From the NCBI GenBank assembly GCA_010645155.1, contig JAAGOF010000128.1, positions 310,179-374,178 of the forward strand: DNA of 64,000 bases, given 5' to 3'. The position numbers were made by a program, and so were the translations under genes. The notes under the pieces were generated by a model, which saw only the letters and a program-made list of their open reading frames with translations, did no database searches and had not been told where the DNA came from. Shown here one piece after another: positions 12,801 to 21,860 of the stretch. Numbering within the stretch: position 1 is the first letter of the stretch; every line of letters begins with the position of its first letter. The DNA comes from Tigriopus japonicus. Lineage: Eukaryota > Arthropoda > Copepoda > Harpacticoida > Harpacticidae.

Positions 12801-15482
12801 TTATTGGGAGGAGTATCAAAGAAACGAAAGGTTGGTCAAACGACTAACCAGTTTTGGATTTGAACATTTTGAGTAACCTTTGAATGACACTAAAATTGCT
12901 AACAAAATCTATTTCTTCTCTTCCCAGTTCCTTCGTGCATCAGCCTAAGTAAGTCCGAGAGTAAATCAAGGACGCTTTGTTAATACTATCATTATCAAGT
13001 TTGAAGGAAATTTGAGACCCTCTAAACAAGGATCTTTCCAAAAGTGTTTGCATTTTTCCCCAGTAAAAAAGAGGTTGAGTGAAGAGAGAGAGGCAAAACC
13101 GGGGCAGGACTTAAAACCACAAAAAAAAATCCTTCGTTTAGCTCCAAAAGAAATGATTTCAGCGTTGACTTTGCAACATTAGCGCCTCAGGTGGTCATGT
13201 TAAAATGGTGTTTAGATAAGGATTAGCAAAGCCACTTTTTGATGAATATACACGTAATTCCTTTTGGGCAATTACTTTGGAGTGAAAAGTTGTTGATATA
13301 TTGTGTGCCTTTTGTGAGCTAAAATAATATCAATGGAAAGAATGCTATCTAAGAAATGTTGATGTAATTTCACCAAAGTGTGCTAAAATATCACCATCTG
13401 GCCAATGGATAAGTGTAATCGAACGAATTCAGCTGGGGATTCTAGGGCCAAAATGGCTAGGGATGCGTCGGAGTCGAGACTCACCCTCCATATAATTTAA
13501 TCAAAATTCGTTAGCCCAACTCGTTTTCTTCATTTTGACAATCAATTCAAATAAGAATTTGTTCCTCACGTAGCAAACTGAACCTGTAAAATGTCAGAAC
13601 CTAGTTCTGACCCATCCCTAGTCATTTTGTCCCCAGAATCCACAGCTGAATTCGTTCGATTACACTCATCCATTGTGAATATGACCACTAGAGGCGCTTG
13701 CGTCAGAGGCGCAAAAGCTGAACAAGTTAAAAATCATGAGGATCATACCGACAATAACACTGAGAATCAAAGGAGTGCGGTTTTCATCACTGAGATTTAA
13801 CCGTCATTGACCCAATTCATGGAAACATCCTCGTTCAGAGAAAACGCTTTGCCATCGAGTTAATTATTAAATTTTATTTGAACATTATCACACTTGCTTT
13901 TCGAGCAGAGAATGATTTGACAGAAAGGGTTGATTGACAAAAGAAACAATCTTTTCTTTCTTTAGCAAGGAAATGCATGAGGGAGACTTTGGTTTCAAAA
14001 TCTTGAAAAACGTTTTCAGACCGACAAGCTTGCTTTATGTTTTGTTGTGCATCAAATGGTTCAATACTAATCAATAAACACAATATCGAAACATGAGTGC
14101 CCAACCAGATCAATGGCATACGTTTATGGTCATGTGATGAATACATATCTCATGTGCTAAGTTGGAAATACTTCCAAAGAGCGAAAAAAATTAGGTCGTC
14201 TGTTCGGTGCACCAATTCAAATGGTCCACGGATCCTCGGGTATATTCTCATGTCATCAGCTGCAATTGAAACCCAGTTGTTTTGCTCTGACTAAAGTCCA
14301 GGGATTTCATGAATTTTTACGGCTTGGGTGATACTGACTTGACTTTGATAACCTCAAGTAATTTGAATTAGAGCAGGTCCAAAGGCGAAGAGTAAATGCC
14401 GGTTATCAAAATTAGTTCCTAAGTCCATAGTTTCACGAAATTGGGTATCAAGCTGAAGACACAGCTGAAAATTGTTGCTTGGCTCAAATTCCTCCTCAAG
14501 CTGCCGCTTGTTCCCATCAGAACAATGTGCACGTTAAACATTTATATCTCTTTCGACAAAAAAGGATGCGTCTACAAACGTCGACTTCAAAGATGAAGTC
14601 TAACCATAAAAATCACAAATGTCTGTGCTATTTACGTTTGTGTTTATGCCTACTTAAAACACTTCAGCTTGCATTCTTTTGACCAAAACTATTTATCTTT
14701 GAGTTGATGGCCTGAACACACAAACCTCTATGAACATTTTGTAACCTTATCTGAAACCTTTTCCGATTATTTCAGCTACTTGAAGTCGGCTGCTGTTCCT
14801 ATGTGGGCAGTCTACCAGTTCCTTGTAAGTGTGGTGTTACTTCGTATTCTCATTGTCATGATGACCATCACCTATCGTAGAATTTACGACGATCTGGATA
14901 AACAATGGAAGTAAGTCTTCCTTTTTATTAAAGACAAAAACAAATTTGGAAACATTTAATTGGGTAGCAAGCTTTATTAATGTGTTTTTTTTCGAATTTC
15001 CCTAATAGGTGGAGTTTCAAAGTAATAGTATTTCATTGACTCTGCATTGCAAATTGTGCCACCCTGAAATATGAAACGCTACCCGCCATTTCTTGAGGGC
15101 AATTTATTAATGTGACATATTCAATATTTATGTCAATAACTAGTTGAAACTTCCTTCTCTAAATCGATCAGTTTTTATTTTCAGATACGCCCGGGCTTAC
15201 ATGGGGATTCAATTTTTCGACCACGATTCACTACTTCCGCCCCCATTTACATTTTTATCTATTGTCGTGCTCATTTTTCAATTATGTTCAGATTGTCGCA
15301 AACGGCGAACCGGGAAGAATGCCGACAACTCTATTGTGGATGCGATCCCGGATCAAACGTATGCTACGTTGATCTTTCAGTTACTGGATGGAGCCAAACC
15401 CACTTTGAAAGTTGTAGAGAAGGATTGGCGAAAAAAATCAAGAAAAGTGAGCGCCAATCCGGCGGATAAACCTGTGGCATAG
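805..15482 (+). CDS. TRPC-like cation channel, 3' part (nine exons)
   Basis: Transient receptor potential channel of the canonical (TRPC) type, a plasma-membrane cation channel. Exons read: 805-948, 4123-4336, 6274-6572, 11759-11903, 12335-12502, 12570-12697, 12928-12948, 14776-14910, 15185-15482. All have GT-AG borders and every phase matches, giving about 515 codons to the TAG stop. The order is pre-S1 segment (WIDMPWYLRF), S1, S2, the S3-S4 segment, S5 (from KYFGPIILSMNHMMKD), pore region (YFFWVLLQPFRG), S6 (RILIVMMTITYRRIY), a TRP box (KQWKYAR) and the TRPC hallmark LPPPF. The N-terminal ankyrin repeats typical of the family are missing, so the gene probably starts before the window. The pore and TRP box are divergent (families usually show EWKFAR), so this may be an arthropod-specific branch. 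The C-terminal tail is short, about 75 residues after LPPPF. Family call firm, subtype not. Confidence 0.85.
1840..2121. mobile_element. MITE family M1, copy 1 (10-bp TSD, Mutator-like)
   Basis: A 282-bp non-coding element with inverted ends AGTGATGTGTTTCGAGT and its complement. It is flanked by a perfect 10-bp direct repeat ACCAAGATCT at 1830-1839 and 2122-2131. The 9-10 bp target duplication fits Mutator-like (MULE) elements. Further copies are at 3630-3925 and, inverted, at 5477-5795. It lies in an intron of the channel gene. Confidence 0.8.
2861..3195. repeat. Foldback inverted repeat
   Basis: Two nested inverted-repeat layers. The inner arms, 2909-2975 against about 3085-3153, start with GTGGTCAGATTGAGACATAG and match almost perfectly. 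The outer arms include CATGTCAGCTGTTCAACC against a similar complement at 3160-3180. The loop is AT-rich and has no ORF. It is probably a foldback-type MITE or one MITE inside another. Only one copy was seen. Confidence 0.65.
3630..3925. mobile_element. MITE family M1, copy 2
   Basis: Same orientation and internal sequence as the copy at 1840-2121, with degraded ends (GACATCAAT in place of CACATCACT). The flanks GTTTTCGGT and GTTTTCGAT match at 8 of 9 bases, supporting a duplicated target of about 9-10 bp. Located in a channel intron. Confidence 0.75.
5477..5795. mobile_element. MITE family M1, copy 3 (inverted)
   Basis: Reverse-complement copy of the family at 1840 and 3630. It keeps the CGAAACACATCACT end on the right and the shared internal block around GGCAGCACTGCCAACTCG. 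The target duplication is no longer clear. It is the third copy within 4 kb of the same gene, which suggests local jumps or a favoured target. Confidence 0.75.
6801..7146. mobile_element. MITE family M2, copy A
   Basis: The ends read GTACAGTTCTATATAGACAG and, as complement, GTACAGCTCTATAAACACAG, followed by the family signature AAATGTCACTCC. Related copies lie at 11227-11677 and 51189-52001. This copy carries an extra inverted copy of its left end, which produces the palindrome at 6810-6885. Non-coding. Confidence 0.75.
6810..6885. repeat. 76-bp perfect palindrome
   Basis: Two 38-bp arms meet at GGATCC (6845-6850). Every base pairs from 6810 with 6885 inward. The right arm is an inverted duplicate of the left end of the surrounding M2 element. 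Such a hairpin would be a hotspot for instability. Confidence 0.9.
7378..7518. mobile_element. MITE family M4, copy 1
   Basis: The inverted ends are AGCTCGAATATACC and, as complement, AGCTCGAGCATGCC, with an inner CAAAATCAACTCAG / CTGACTTGACTGTGG pair. It is about 140 bp and resembles the element at 28528-28650. Non-coding, in a channel intron. Confidence 0.6.
7586..7838. mobile_element. MITE family M5, copy 1
   Basis: About 250 bp with long inverted ends built on GACGAATTCAGCTGAGGAT and ATCCCCAGCTGAATTTG. It shares ends and a TCTAGTCATTTTGTCCCC block with the copy at 13403-13675. Confidence 0.7.
8496..9188. other. Converging unassigned ORFs inside a channel intron
   Basis: An open frame of 132 codons runs on the plus strand (8496-8894) and one of about 96 codons on the minus strand (9188-8898), 3 bp apart tail to tail. 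Neither resembles a family I recognise. Residue composition is not obviously random but no motif stands out. They sit in the 5.2-kb intron 6573-11758 and may be relics of a mobile element or chance ORFs. Confidence 0.2.
11227..11677. mobile_element. MITE family M2, copy B, carrying a nested M3 element
   Basis: Begins with CAGAAATGTCACTCCAGTTC and ends with TACTGTCATTTCTCC. The body aligns with copies A and C (for example GCAAGGGTG and TTCGAGCA blocks). A second MITE, M3, interrupts it at about 11352-11522. Confidence 0.7.
11352..11522. mobile_element. MITE family M3, copy 1 (foldback)
   Basis: A short foldback whose arms contain TACGCACTGGGTCCGAT and ATCGGACCCAGTGTGTA. The end CCGTCCTGAAGTGCAGTGG is the complement of the left end of the element at 62719-62880. 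It is nested in M2 copy B, so it inserted later than that M2 copy. Confidence 0.7.
12928..12948 (+). other. 21-nt microexon of the TRPC-like channel
   Basis: A short exon lies between the acceptor ending at 12927 and the donor GTAAGT at 12949. It takes up the phase left by the exon ending at 12697 (two bases of a glycine codon) and hands on two bases that complete an asparagine codon at 14776. It encodes roughly SFVHQP in the loop between pore and S6. Support comes from splice signals and phase only. Confidence 0.6.
13403..13675. mobile_element. MITE family M5, copy 2
   Basis: Inverted ends start CAATGGAT and continue AGTGTAATCGAACGAATTC; the right end is the complement with few changes. The arms run for more than 50 bp. 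Same family as 7586-7838. No target duplication was confirmed. Confidence 0.75.
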
Positions 15483-17301
15483 CATTGTTTTCCATTTTGT
15501 CTTTTGAAAAGTATGTTTCAGTATAAGTTATAAAATTTCGATACTTATATTTATGATATAATGAATGACATTTATGCTCAAGTTATTTCTGGGAAAACCA
15601 AAGAGGTTGGTGAGCCGTGGGAGTCTTCATCCCGAATACATTCTTTGTAAACCTTATCCATCGGATCTTGTGTGTATTCTAATGTTCACGCATGACTATT
15701 TCCTTCCATCTCATATTTCTATATCTTCTTTGACCATTTGCAATTTACATTTGTTCGCTTGAAAGTCTCTGGCTTCCAAAATTGACTACCTGATTGTAAA
15801 CAGGCGACATTTAAACCAAACCAAACTAAACCAAACATTTTTTTCATGTAGAACGGTTGCTGAAAAATAACTCGAACGGGAACATAAGGAGTATAAAGAA
15901 ACATGAGAGATCAGTTTTGGGAACCTATTCAATGTTTTCAGCAAAAGAAAGCCATGTTTGAAAAAAAACATTTTACATTTTTGGATGCTCATGATAGTGT
16001 AATCTTTCTTGTCTTGAGCCCTTTTAAAAGCCTTGCCCATCCAACTTGTCTAGTTTGAAAGCCAAAGATTCTTCAACAGCTAATTTTGGCAAATCAAAGA
16101 AATAAATGATTGAATGCATCGAACAAGAAGTACCGTTGCTTCATTTAATTATTGTAGTTTAAGACAAGAAGGCAAGGCCATCGGTCAGATCTGAAATGGT
16201 GGCTACACTAAAAGGTTTTCATTTGCGAATCGAGGCCAAAATACTGAGATCGTATCGGTCTCAATCAGGGTCTTGATGATTTTCCGGTATGTGGAGCAAA
16301 AGGGTAAACGACACAGTCTAGTTGTTTGACTTTTTTGAAGCTTCAAATGTTTGCCGTTGTTGTTGCCAATGTCAATCAGGAAGTTCAAGTTAAAACAAAA
16401 GTCGATTTTGCCAACAATTTACATAGATCATGCCAATAAAAATTGATCCACTCATTGGATCACAAAATAAGATGAATTCAGGCCCTTCCGTGGATACTTT
16501 TCAGTCAAAGCATAGATAAATATAATAGAAATATCTCAATTTTGACGTCGCCAAAACCACCCTCTATGAGGGATTACCTAACAACATTGTTAAAAATGAT
16601 GGTTTCAAAAGGAATGTCATAGAGTGTGCTACCTGGTTTGTAACGCAAATATCCTTTTTGAAGTTTGATTCTCAGAGTCAATCCAGAAAATACAGCCTGA
16701 GTCATCAAGAGGTCACGGATTAAACAACTGTCGCCGTCGTCTGCCTGCTTAGCTAAAACTGAGTAGTCTGGAGCTGGTTTGTGGTCAAAGGCTCCTACTT
16801 AATGTATTTTTTCTCTTGCCCTTCCTGGTTTGTTTGGATATTTAAAGGTTTCGTGATAAAGCCATTGTCGCTAGTGTTCTGACGACGTGTCTTTTACATG
16901 AGCTTCTGTATTTTTTCTCATAGACAATCGAAAGAGCGACCTCAAGCGGCATTTATCGCATTTCTTGGAGTGTACACCGTGGCCGCACAAAACCCGACCT
17001 TTACTTTAAACGACAATAGAACTCATTTAAAATTGAATTTGAGGCTGCTTCAACCTAGATCAAAGAGGTGCGTGTTTAGCCGTTCAAATGAGATATAAAC
17101 AATTATATTCGGTTCAGTTTTCGCGATGGAAGCCGCAAAAATGTAGCCAATTGCAGGTCTCTCCCATCCCCTAGTGAAAATGTAAAATATTTGTGAGATT
17201 GTGTGGTTGGGATTGATCACAGTCAAATGGGTCAACAAGCGCTTAAAGAGGTTGAGATCATCACGAGGAAGTAGGGGAGTGGTGGACACAACATAACAAT
17301 T
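15483..17301. other. Intergenic, nothing recognised
   Basis: This AT-rich stretch follows the channel stop codon. Possible poly(A) signals occur (AATAAA near 16100), but no coding frame with a recognisable motif and no clear repeat family was seen. Confidence 0.5.
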
Positions 17302-17436
17302 AGAGATGACTTTTTGACCAATCTGGTGACCATGATTAAGGAAGACTCCATTTGCAGCATGAGGAAGCTGGCCAAGGACATTGATGTGGGCCGGACGACC
17401 ATTTGCAAGGCCGTTTTGAGAAAAAAGCTATGCTAG
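17302..17436 (+). pseudogene. Tc1/mariner-like transposase N-terminal fragment
   Basis: An open stretch of 44 codons contains SMRKLAKDIDVGRTTICKAV, a helix-turn-helix of the kind at the N-terminus of Tc1/mariner-like transposases (the family pattern is R-x-L-A-x-x-x-x-V-x-x-T/S-T). A TAG stop follows soon after and no DDE catalytic region was found downstream. It is a decayed fragment. Other HTH_psq-type transposases are possible sources. Confidence 0.5.
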
Positions 17437-18086
17437 TAATCTCATTTGTGAATAAAGCTGCACTCATTCAACTTCATGGAGTTCTTGATGATGTAGGTCT
17501 ATGTATGAGTAAAGAAAGGGTCGGATTTTGTGTGCCACCGTGTAGAGGTAGAGAAATTCCCAAAAATCGCTCTTCACCTTGCTAGGTTTGAATGTCTCTC
17601 GTACGTCCCCAGTGATTTGAAATTGGCAGCAGTTAACAACAAGTTGTTGATTATTGTATCAATAAATATTCTTAAATTTTAGGGACATCAAGATTTTTGC
17701 CTCATTTTGAAGTTATTACAAGTTTAAAATGTCAACTTCAGTTTCAAAATAAGTCACCCTCTACATATGAGGAAGGAGAAAAAAGGGAAAAGGTTATTGG
17801 CCAGCCTTGGCCTTCAAAGGCAAGCGAGATTAATCAAAAATTATTCTGTTACAAGTAAGCTGAGATTTAATGATGCACACTAAAGTTGCCTTAAACAGGT
17901 GGAACTCAAGGACCGCATTACAATGGAATCAATGTTTTGGGACCAAAGAGTCGCATGCGCGTCCTCTTTTATTATAGTGCTCTAATATCGCCTTTGGAAT
18001 GACAACTTGCTCGAACTTCCGGCGCGAGGTAAATAGGTCACAAGTTAAAAACGTCACAGTAAAAAGGCCATAGACCCACGCTGCTC

Positions 18087-19456
18087 CAGGGCTGCCAGAT
18101 GGTGGTTTGGCCCGCCAGATTTTGGTGTTTCTGGCGGTTTGAGGCCTCGTCTGGCGGCGAGATTTTTTATTTGGCGAGACGGAAATATCTGGCGGTATTC
18201 TGGCAGCGAGATTTTTTATTTGGCAAGACAGAAAAATCTGGCGGTATTCTGGCGGCGAGATTTTTTAGTTGGCGGGACGGAAAAATCTGGCGGTTTACGT
18301 TACAGTCTGGCGTTGGGAAATTTCTGTTTGGCGGGGAAGAACATTTTGACAAATTTCTGGCGGTATTTAACTGAAAATCGTGAAATTTGGCGTATTTTCT
18401 TTGATTTGTAGGATTAGTAGAAACACAGTAGTGTCACACTGTTCTAGCAGAATTCAACATAACAGAGCTAGAGCTCAAAGTTACAGCATTAGTTACAAAA
18501 AATAATGTGACCATTTTTGGCCCATCTCTTTCGTTTTTCTCTTTTTTATGTTAACTTTCCTGCAATTTCAGATAAACAACCAAAAGTAGCGCTTATAATA
18601 ATCATCACTTATACATTCTGATATTAAAATCTTATAATTAATAAAAGAGAGTGCTGGGCTGTTGAAACTAGTATTGGTAAGCTTGAAGATTTTGGCAAAT
18701 AGAAGATGCTTTTCAAGCTGAAAAGGGGGCAAGCAAAATGCGCTAGATTGGAAAAAAATGTGCTGGCATTGTAAAGAAAGTGTGTTGGGATGAAAAAAAT
18801 AAATGCTTGAATGGTAAACAAAGTGTATTGGAATGGCAAATCAATTTATTGCAGAGACAAACTCAAATGTCAAAGAAACTGAAGAGTTTTTAAGCAAAAA
18901 CAAAAAATGTTAAAAAATACAATTTTGCGTTTCTTTTGGCTAAAACATGGCTAATGAAGTGCAAGAAATGCCAAAAAATCAAACTTTGTAAATATATGGG
19001 TAAAAGGCCAAACAAATAATACACAAAATTTCCAAATATTTCAACTACTTACAAAAGCACATTTTTAGGGTACGAAACTTTTCTAAAGTTTCACACTCAT
19101 GATTATTAGCTTGAATATGATGGTGGTTTGCTTTATTTTTTGTCTTATTTGGTCTTACTGATAAACTCAAATTCAAAGTCTCTTTCTATCTAAATGAGAG
19201 CAAATGTGTGCGAAAAATGTGTCTTATTAAACTGGATCAACCCAAAGCATGCTTGATAAGTTCAACTCAGCTATCTTTAGTGATGAAAGGTTAGTGCATG
19301 ATATGTCTCCTCTAGAACAAATGCATAATGAAGGAACTGGAATCAGGCGTTATTCTGGCGGTTTTTTTTGAAAAAAATCTGGCGGCGAATTTCGATCTCT
19401 GGCGTTTTTGACAGGGTGATCTGGCGTTTTTGGTCTCCAATTACCTGGCAGCCCTG
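18087..19456. mobile_element. Non-autonomous hAT element with subterminal repeats
   Basis: A 1370-bp element with perfect 12-bp inverted ends CAGGGCTGCCAG / CTGGCAGCCCTG. A perfect 8-bp direct duplication CGCTGCTC flanks it at 18079-18086 and 19457-19464. The CAGNG-type terminus and 8-bp duplication are hallmarks of hAT transposons. There is no transposase ORF. CTGGCG/CTGGCA motifs are dense in the left 280 bp and recur four or so times in the right 120 bp. Arrays like this are known binding sites for hAT transposases. The middle is AT-rich and featureless. Confidence 0.9.
18151..18300. repeat. About 49-bp tandem repeat in the left end of the hAT element
   Basis: Units of the form GCGAGATTTTTTATTTGGCG followed by (A)ATCTGGCGGTATTCTGGC repeat about 2.6 times with a few substitutions. 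Each unit carries two CTGGCG-type motifs, so the tandem duplication multiplied likely transposase-binding sites. Confidence 0.75.
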
Positions 19457-19639
19457 CGCTGCTCCAGAGGTAGTCTAAGGGTGGACCCCTGGGACCCTTG
19501 GACCTTCCTTGGTTGAACATTGGGACTCCAAGATTAACCGGATGGAACAGGTATATTCTTCACTTAACTTCACAAGAGTATGGACGATAGATCTTTTTAT
19601 TTTAACATTAGATTTTTGTCTTTTACAGCATTTTGTCCG

Positions 19640-20300
19640 ATTTCGCCACACTAAGTTCGGCGGGGGAAAAAGTTAGGAAGACGTGAGTTTCTGACGAGCG
19701 TGAAAGTTAAATTAAGCGAAGATTTAAACCAAGTCGTTGGAACAATGCCTTCTCATCTGCACAACTTGCAGTTGGAGTGGTAAATCTTGACATTCTCCGA
19801 AAAATAATTACGTTTTATTGCTTGTTTCTAAAATTTTGCTGCACAAATTGAAGGGGCTCTACCGAACTTTTGTATCAGGAACGCTATTATTGGCATTAAC
19901 CAGGGTTCGACAACTGTTTCTTGGTCGAGGTCCACCAAATTTAATTTTGTGAAGTTTGGGGCCCACCAAATGGATGCTGGAGGGTTCATGGGCCCCCAAT
20001 TCATAGATCAAAGAGCTCTGGCCCCACGAGTATGTGCTATAAATGACTCTCAGGCCCACTATTTTGGACTTTCCCCATGGCTCCTGGGCCCAACAAAGAC
20101 CACCCTTGGGCTTACATGTGGGCCGCGGCCCACCGGTTGCCTACCCCTGGCATAAACCGATGACCGGAAGAGACATATTCTTGTGACAATTAAACATAAA
20201 AGGAAATCATTTGTTTAATTGCACGTTTCTTCTTGTACATCTGGAAATGAAAAAGTCAGCAGCTACCTGCTATTTCATCATATGATAAAATATTCATGAA
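19640..20300. mobile_element. Repeat family R1, copy 1, interrupted by a hAT MITE
   Basis: 19640-19892 aligns with 51285-51540; shared blocks include GCACAA-TTG and TCTAAAATTTTGCT. Similarity resumes after the MITE at 19901-20149 (ATTTGTTTAATTG in both copies). Neither copy shows coding capacity. The ends are not defined. Confidence 0.55.
19901..20149. mobile_element. Short hAT MITE (family H2), copy 1
   Basis: A 249-bp element with ends CAGGGTTCGACAAC and GTTGCCTACCCCTG. The 8-bp flanks GCATTAAC (19893-19900) and GCATAAAC (20150-20157) match at 7 of 8 bases. The inside is rich in GGGCCC / GGGCCCA motifs. A second, modified copy lies at 45680-45930. Confidence 0.8.
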
Positions 20301-21560
20301 GGTATTAGTTTTGAGAGAATGCCAAGAACTTTATCTTGTGTGTCACCCTGAAATTGAGTTTGGCGCATTTTTCTGTTTTTTTTAGCAACATTCTTGCTTG
20401 GCATCAACGTTCGTACTTCAGAAAAGATTAAAGCGCTTTACATCTAATAGTGTCGCCAATAATTTGCCTATTGTTTTGTAAATTGGAGCTGAATATTAAT
20501 GCGAATAAGGGCTTTATCAGGGCAAAAAGGCATTTACCAAGGATTTTACTTAACGTTGATGGTTTATTTTGTTTTCCCCATTTTTGGGGGATGGTTTCAT
20601 CACGAAATTTTGGGAGATTTTTTAGACAAGTTAAGGAAGTTTTTGAAAACGCCGTTTTGAGAACTTACCAACGTAGGAAAAATACAGAAAATAGAGTATT
20701 ATTGAATTCCTGGCTTTTTTGGAATATCCTTGACAATATATGAGGTGTATACATTACTCATTTCCCAAAATTATGTAAAAAATACATGGTTTAATTTTTC
20801 AATATATTGGGAGTGACCAAAGGGTGACACAAGCCACAAAGACTCAGGAAGTCTGAGATTCAAACCAACACAACCTAAGAGCGTCTTTGGATGATGGGCT
20901 AATACTCAAACCCTTTGCTAAAACTTCAGTGCTAGCATTGCTTTTTAGATCAATCTTAGATAATAGATATTTAGATCATAGATATTGTTATTTAGGATTT
21001 AGATATTTTTTATCACTGCTTCTTATGGAAGAAGAAAATTGTTGCTGCTGACAAATAAGGCAAACTCCTAAGTGGACAAAACACGTTCAGAGAGGTATCA
21101 GCTTTTCTACAGAATAATCGAAAAATGCCGAAGGACTAAAAAGAGCAATGAAACTGCTTCCGGCTAATATCCTTAAAATTCATATTACATGGAAGTTGGA
21201 AGTTTCAATACCCAATTATTACAATGAAAGAAAGTTTTTTTCTGGAAATGCTCTTTTTCTACCTAAAGATGTAAGCTCAGCTTCAAATCGAAGGAAATGA
21301 GAGTTTCCTTTCTTGGTTTTGAACCAACAAACGAAAATGTGCTTTTTATGAGAGCAATGATGCTAGTCAAGCTGTCACATTCATTCATTTTTAGGGATGA
21401 ATTACTTGATTTACAGTGGACTTCCTCATCTAGAGCACACCCTCTTCGGCTCAAGAAAAGGAAAAGAAAGAACCATCTCTTTTACTTCAATCTCAACCCA
21501 GATTGACACCTTTCGTCTTCTACGTTTTGGGTACTTCTCATATCGCGCTCTACCGCTCCA
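20300..21560. other. Intergenic, no gene recognised
   Basis: AT-rich DNA with no supported coding region. The last part leads into the GC-richer presumed promoter and 5'UTR of the forkhead gene. Confidence 0.45.
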
Positions 21561-21860
21561 TGCCCAACATGGCGTCGCCATTCTCTCTCAGGCAAACGCT
21601 CCTCTTCCAAAATCCGGGCTAACTCGGCCACGCTCTCCGTCTGCCCCGCATCGATCCCAGCGCCCTCTCATTGCATCGACACCTCGTGCCTCGTGGATGG
21701 ACTGAACCCCTCGAGTGATCCCTTATCCAACGTCCAACTCCGGATCCCCATCCTCTATAGCCCGGAATCGATCCATCCTATCCCGTCGAAACGTGATTGA
21801 CCGAGGTGGCTGCGCCTGAAACCGCGGATCGCCGAGACCGCCGTGCGTTCGTTCATCACC
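21561..21860 (+). promoter_or_regulatory. Probable 5'UTR / promoter-proximal region of the forkhead gene
   Basis: GC content rises sharply against the flanking DNA and the stretch runs without a break into the start codon at 21861. A two-codon upstream ORF (ATG GAC TGA) is at 21697-21705. No TATA box or start site could be assigned. Confidence 0.35.

Noticed and set aside
18099..18411. Overlapping open frames of about 90 codons across the CTGGCG array
   Set aside because: They come from the tandem repeats of a non-autonomous hAT element; all frames stay open because the unit lacks stops.
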